Below the pieces are notes generated by a model. The model searched no databases, had not been told where the DNA came from, and saw only the letters and a list, made by a program, of their open reading frames with translations. Source: an uncultured Prevotellaceae bacterium (GTDB lineage: Bacteria > Bacteroidota > Bacteroidia > Bacteroidales > Bacteroidaceae). From it: a DNA stretch of 7,036 nucleotides. A program made the translations under genes and the position numbers. Location: positions 1-7,036 of the forward strand of contig CAMNHS010000069.1 in the NCBI GenBank assembly GCA_946539635.1. Reading direction: 5' to 3'. This document shows positions 4,480-7,036 of the stretch, one piece after another. How positions within the stretch are numbered: the first letter of the stretch is position 1; each line of letters opens with the position of its first letter.

Positions 4480-7036
4480 AAACTTTAAGCATAATACTAC
4501 TTAGCATTATCCCATTTCTTAGCAGCAATGCTAAGGGGTGGGATAATGTACTTTATAAGCAGATAGAGAGCAGCATCGTTGCTCCCACATTTGCTGACAA
4601 GAGTTATAGAGTAACGAAATACGGTGCCTCACCCAAAGCATCAGCAAAAATCAATCAGCAGGCTATCAACAAAGCCATTGCTGCCTGTTCGAAGGCTGGA
4701 GGCGGAAAGGTTATTATTCCAGAAGGCACATACCTCACTGGTGCCATCCGCATGCAGTCGAACGTTAACTTGGTAATAGAGCAAGGTGCTACCCTACTCT
4801 TTGCCTATGAGCCGGCTCTCTATCCCCTCGTCAAGACACGTTGGGAAGGGCTCGACATCATGAACTATTCTCCTTGCATCTATGCTTATCAGGCTGAAAA
4901 TATTGCAATCTCAGGCACAGGAACCATCGACGGCAATGGTAGTTTGGAAACATGGTGGCCTTGGTGCGGAGCAACAAAATTCGGATATGTGGAAGGTCAG
5001 ACGACAGAGAGTCAGAAGATGCCTTTCAAACCAGGTGGCGATAGCAACAGAAACACCTTGCTGAAGATGTCCGACAATGGTGTGCCAACTGAGCAGCGCG
5101 TCTTTGGTATGGGACACGGAATGCGTCCGCAGCTGGTATGTTTCTATGAATGTCAGAATATCCTCATCGAGGGCGTCACAATGCTGCGCTCACCATTCTG
5201 GGTTATCCATCCTGTTCTCTCAAAGAATATCACTGTCCGCAACTGTAAGATTATCAACGATGGTCCTAACGGTGACGGCTGCGACCCGGAATCATGCGAG
5301 AACGTACTGATAGAAAACACCATCTTCCACACTGGTGACGACTGCATTGCCATCAAGTCAGGACGTAATGCTGACGGCAGACGCAACGGAACACCCTCGC
5401 AGAATATAATCATCCGCGGATGTACTATGGAAGACGGACACGGAGGTGTCGTGGTGGGCTCTGAGATTTCTGCAGGAGTGAAGAATGTCTTTGCAGAGGA
5501 TTGCAAGATGGACTCCCCTAACCTCGACCGCGTACTTCGCATAAAGACAAATACCTGTCGCGGAGGCGTTACAGAAGGTATATACATGCGAAATATCGAG
5601 GTGGGACAATGCCGCGAAGCTGTTCTTCGTATAAACCTCGTATATGAACCAAAGGAGATTTCTGAACGCGGACACATCCCAACAGTGAGGAATGTGTATA
5701 TGGAGAACGTAACATGTCAGAAGTCAAAATATGGCATACTACTCAACGGTCTTGAGGATGCTGACCAGATATATAATATAAATGTAAAGAACTGCACCTT
5801 CAATGGCGTAACTGGTGAGAAGGTTCGCAGGACAGGAAAGTCGCACGACATTTTCTTTGAGAATCTTGTCATCAACGGCGAACAAGTACTTGCTGAACTG
5901 CCTTTCAACGGGCATTATTCCGAATGGATGACCTATAGCGAGATGAAGCGCAACCCCAACCCTATATACCTCGACTTCACAGACCCGGCAAAACGCCCCA
6001 AGGGCAAGTGGTCGTATGTAATGGGAATAGAGCTGGAGAGTATGCTCGACACTTGGCTGGCATACCGTAATGATGCTGTGAAGGAATATGTCTGCAGCTA
6101 TGCCAGGCAGATGATTGATGCAGAGGGAAATACCACAGGATATAAGTACGAAGATTTTAATCTCGACAACATCCGCACATCCCACTTCATATATCGTCTC
6201 AACAAACTCTTCCCGCAACCAGGTCTTGACAAAGCCCTGCAGACTTACTACAAACAGCTGGAGAACCAGCCACGCACGAAGGAAGGTGTCTGGTGGCATA
6301 AGAAGATATACCACGACCAGGTGTGGCTCGACGGCATCTTTATGGGACTACCGTTTTATGTTTTGGCAGCCAACGACCTGAGGGGCAAGAAGGCTCCAAA
6401 GTATTATGACGATGCTGTCAAGCAGGTTAGCAGCACCTTTGCTCGCACCTATGACGCAACGACAGGCTTGTGGAAGCATGCCTGGGACGAGAAACACAGC
6501 ATGTTCTGGGCGAACAAGGAGACGGGCCTCAGCCAGCATTCATGGGCAAGGGCAATGGGATGGTTCGTAATGGCAATGACAGAGATTCTGGACGGAATGC
6601 CTGAGAACTACAAACGTCGTGATGAGGTAAAGACTATGCTGCAAAAGGCTATGGATGCCGTATATAAATATCAGGACAAGGAAAGTGGTGTATGGTATGA
6701 TGTCCTCGACGTGAAAGACCCTCGCAACTATCTTGAGTCAACAGCATCGGCGATGTTCACATACGTCATGCTGAAGGGAGCACGGCTGGGATATCTTGAT
6801 GAGTCATATAAGGAAAAAGGTAAGAAGGCTTACGAAGCGCTGCTGAAAAACTTCATCAGAATCGACCCCCCTACACCTTCTTCCGGCATCCCTACCATCA
6901 GCCTTACGAAATGCTGCTCTGTCAGCGGCTTGGGACCTGAGAGTAATCCTAAACGCGACGGCTCCTTCGAATACTACATGTCAGAGCCCATCCGCGACAA
7001 CGATGCAAAAGGCATAGGTCCCTTCATCTGGGCTGC
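4476..7036 (+). CDS. Secreted GH28-GH105 two-domain pectinase, 3' end cut by window
   Basis: One uninterrupted frame runs from GTG 4476 to the window edge (853 complete codons). Residues 1-19 form a signal peptide (MKTLSIILLSIIPFLSSNA); with no lipobox Cys, export to the periplasm or beyond is likely. Residues about 44-470 are GH28 (polygalacturonase beta-helix) with all four signatures: N265-G-D267, G287-D-D289, G321-H-G323 and R355-I-K357. The KSGRNADGRR loop after GDD resembles exo-acting members as I recall them. After a linker, residues from about 510 form a GH105/GH88 alpha/alpha-barrel: VWLDGIFM, where Asp619 probably matches the catalytic Asp of YteR-type enzymes, and SWARAMGW (689-696). 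The last visible residues (SEPIRDNDAKGIGPFIWAA) are usually near the end of GH105, so perhaps 10-20 residues are missing. GH28 cleaves galacturonan or rhamnogalacturonan; GH105 removes 4,5-unsaturated uronic acids. The GTG is chosen because it yields the signal peptide and an in-frame TAA lies upstream at 4461. No separate promoter or clear ribosome site is seen. Exact substrate is unknown. Confidence 0.92.
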   Translation, partial: MKTLSIILLSIIPFLSSNAKGWDNVLYKQIESSIVAPTFADKSYRVTKYGASPKASAKINQQAINKAIAACSKAGGGKVIIPEGTYLTGAIRMQSNVNLVIEQGATLLFAYEPALYPLVKTRWEGLDIMNYSPCIYAYQAENIAISGTGTIDGNGSLETWWPWCGATKFGYVEGQTTESQKMPFKPGGDSNRNTLLKMSDNGVPTEQRVFGMGHGMRPQLVCFYECQNILIEGVTMLRSPFWVIHPVLSKNITVRNCKIINDGPNGDGCDPESCENVLIENTIFHTGDDCIAIKSGRNADGRRNGTPSQNIIIRGCTMEDGHGGVVVGSEISAGVKNVFAEDCKMDSPNLDRVLRIKTNTCRGGVTEGIYMRNIEVGQCREAVLRINLVYEPKEISERGHIPTVRNVYMENVTCQKSKYGILLNGLEDADQIYNINVKNCTFNGVTGEKVRRTGKSHDIFFENLVINGEQVLAELPFNGHYSEWMTYSEMKRNPNPIYLDFTDPAKRPKGKWSYVMGIELESMLDTWLAYRNDAVKEYVCSYARQMIDAEGNTTGYKYEDFNLDNIRTSHFIYRLNKLFPQPGLDKALQTYYKQLENQPRTKEGVWWHKKIYHDQVWLDGIFMGLPFYVLAANDLRGKKAPKYYDDAVKQVSSTFARTYDATTGLWKHAWDEKHSMFWANKETGLSQHSWARAMGWFVMAMTEILDGMPENYKRRDEVKTMLQKAMDAVYKYQDKESGVWYDVLDVKDPRNYLESTASAMFTYVMLKGARLGYLDESYKEKGKKAYEALLKNFIRIDPPTPSSGIPTISLTKCCSVSGLGPESNPKRDGSFEYYMSEPIRDNDAKGIGPFIWA
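4504..4549 (+). promoter_or_regulatory. Long perfect hairpin within the signal-peptide codons of the pectinase
   Basis: Bases 4504-4524 pair with 4529-4549 without bulge or mismatch around the loop GCAA (4525-4528), a GNRA tetraloop. From the loop outward there are 7 Watson-Crick pairs, 3 U-G wobbles (4515-4517 with 4536-4538), 10 Watson-Crick pairs and a final G-U. It begins 28 bases after the GTG start and spans codons 10 to 25. The copy CTTAGCA at 4500-4506 could compete for the right arm (4500-4508 with 4527-4535, 9 pairs). No U-tract follows, so it is not a standard terminator. Possible roles are control of translation, transcript processing between yebC and the pectinase, or mRNA stability. 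Confidence 0.6.

Noticed and set aside
4504..4549. The long hairpin as an intrinsic terminator for pheT-yebC
   Set aside because: No run of U follows the stem (next bases are ACTTTATAAG), and it lies inside a downstream coding sequence.
5153..5677. Antisense ORF of 174 codons opposite the GH28 domain
   Set aside because: It lies wholly opposite a continuous frame bearing GH28 catalytic motifs, and its Ser/Pro/Arg-rich product matches nothing I know.
5739..6314. Antisense ORF of 191 codons opposite the GH28-GH105 linker and early GH105
   Set aside because: It is a shadow of the real frame on the + strand; the hydrophobic-looking product is explained by reverse-complement codon bias, and no promoter was found for it.

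Overview
The window looks like chromosomal DNA from a member of the Bacteroidota, most likely a Prevotella-type gut or rumen species. The evidence is a promoter of the Bacteroidota form (TTTG, a 20-base spacer, then TAnnTTTG) upstream of pheT, A-rich leaders without a clear Shine-Dalgarno sequence, Bacteroidota-type protein sequences, and a secreted pectin-degrading enzyme. The genus is an inference. I see no CRISPR array, rRNA, tRNA, transposase or phage gene.

Layout: (1) positions 2-232, + strand, the 3' end of a bile acid:sodium symporter (BASS) family transporter; (2) 248-1030, - strand, truA (tRNA pseudouridine synthase A), convergent with the transporter and carrying a heptanucleotide repeat plus a G8 run inside its coding sequence; (3) 1031-1189, a divergent promoter region with an A/T-rich inverted repeat between the two -7 boxes; (4) 1190-3664, + strand, pheT (phenylalanyl-tRNA synthetase beta subunit); (5) 3742-4479, + strand, a YebC/TACO1-family protein; (6) 4476 to the window edge, + strand, a large secreted two-domain enzyme, GH28 (polygalacturonase fold) followed by GH105/GH88 (unsaturated galacturonyl/rhamnogalacturonyl hydrolase), open at the 3' end. 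Its GTG start overlaps the yebC stop codon by four bases.

Three genes (truA, pheT, yebC) serve tRNA modification, tRNA charging and probably translation. The pectinase is functionally unrelated but appears attached to the pheT-yebC transcript, since I find no separate promoter. Its two domains make biochemical sense together: GH105 could remove the unsaturated uronic acid caps left by pectate lyases, and GH28 could then trim the exposed saturated ends.

The most unusual signals are a 21-pair uninterrupted hairpin with a GCAA loop inside the signal-peptide codons of the pectinase, the repeat captured inside truA, and different short-period tandem repeats at three of the four gene boundaries. 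I did not see a wholly new multi-gene system.
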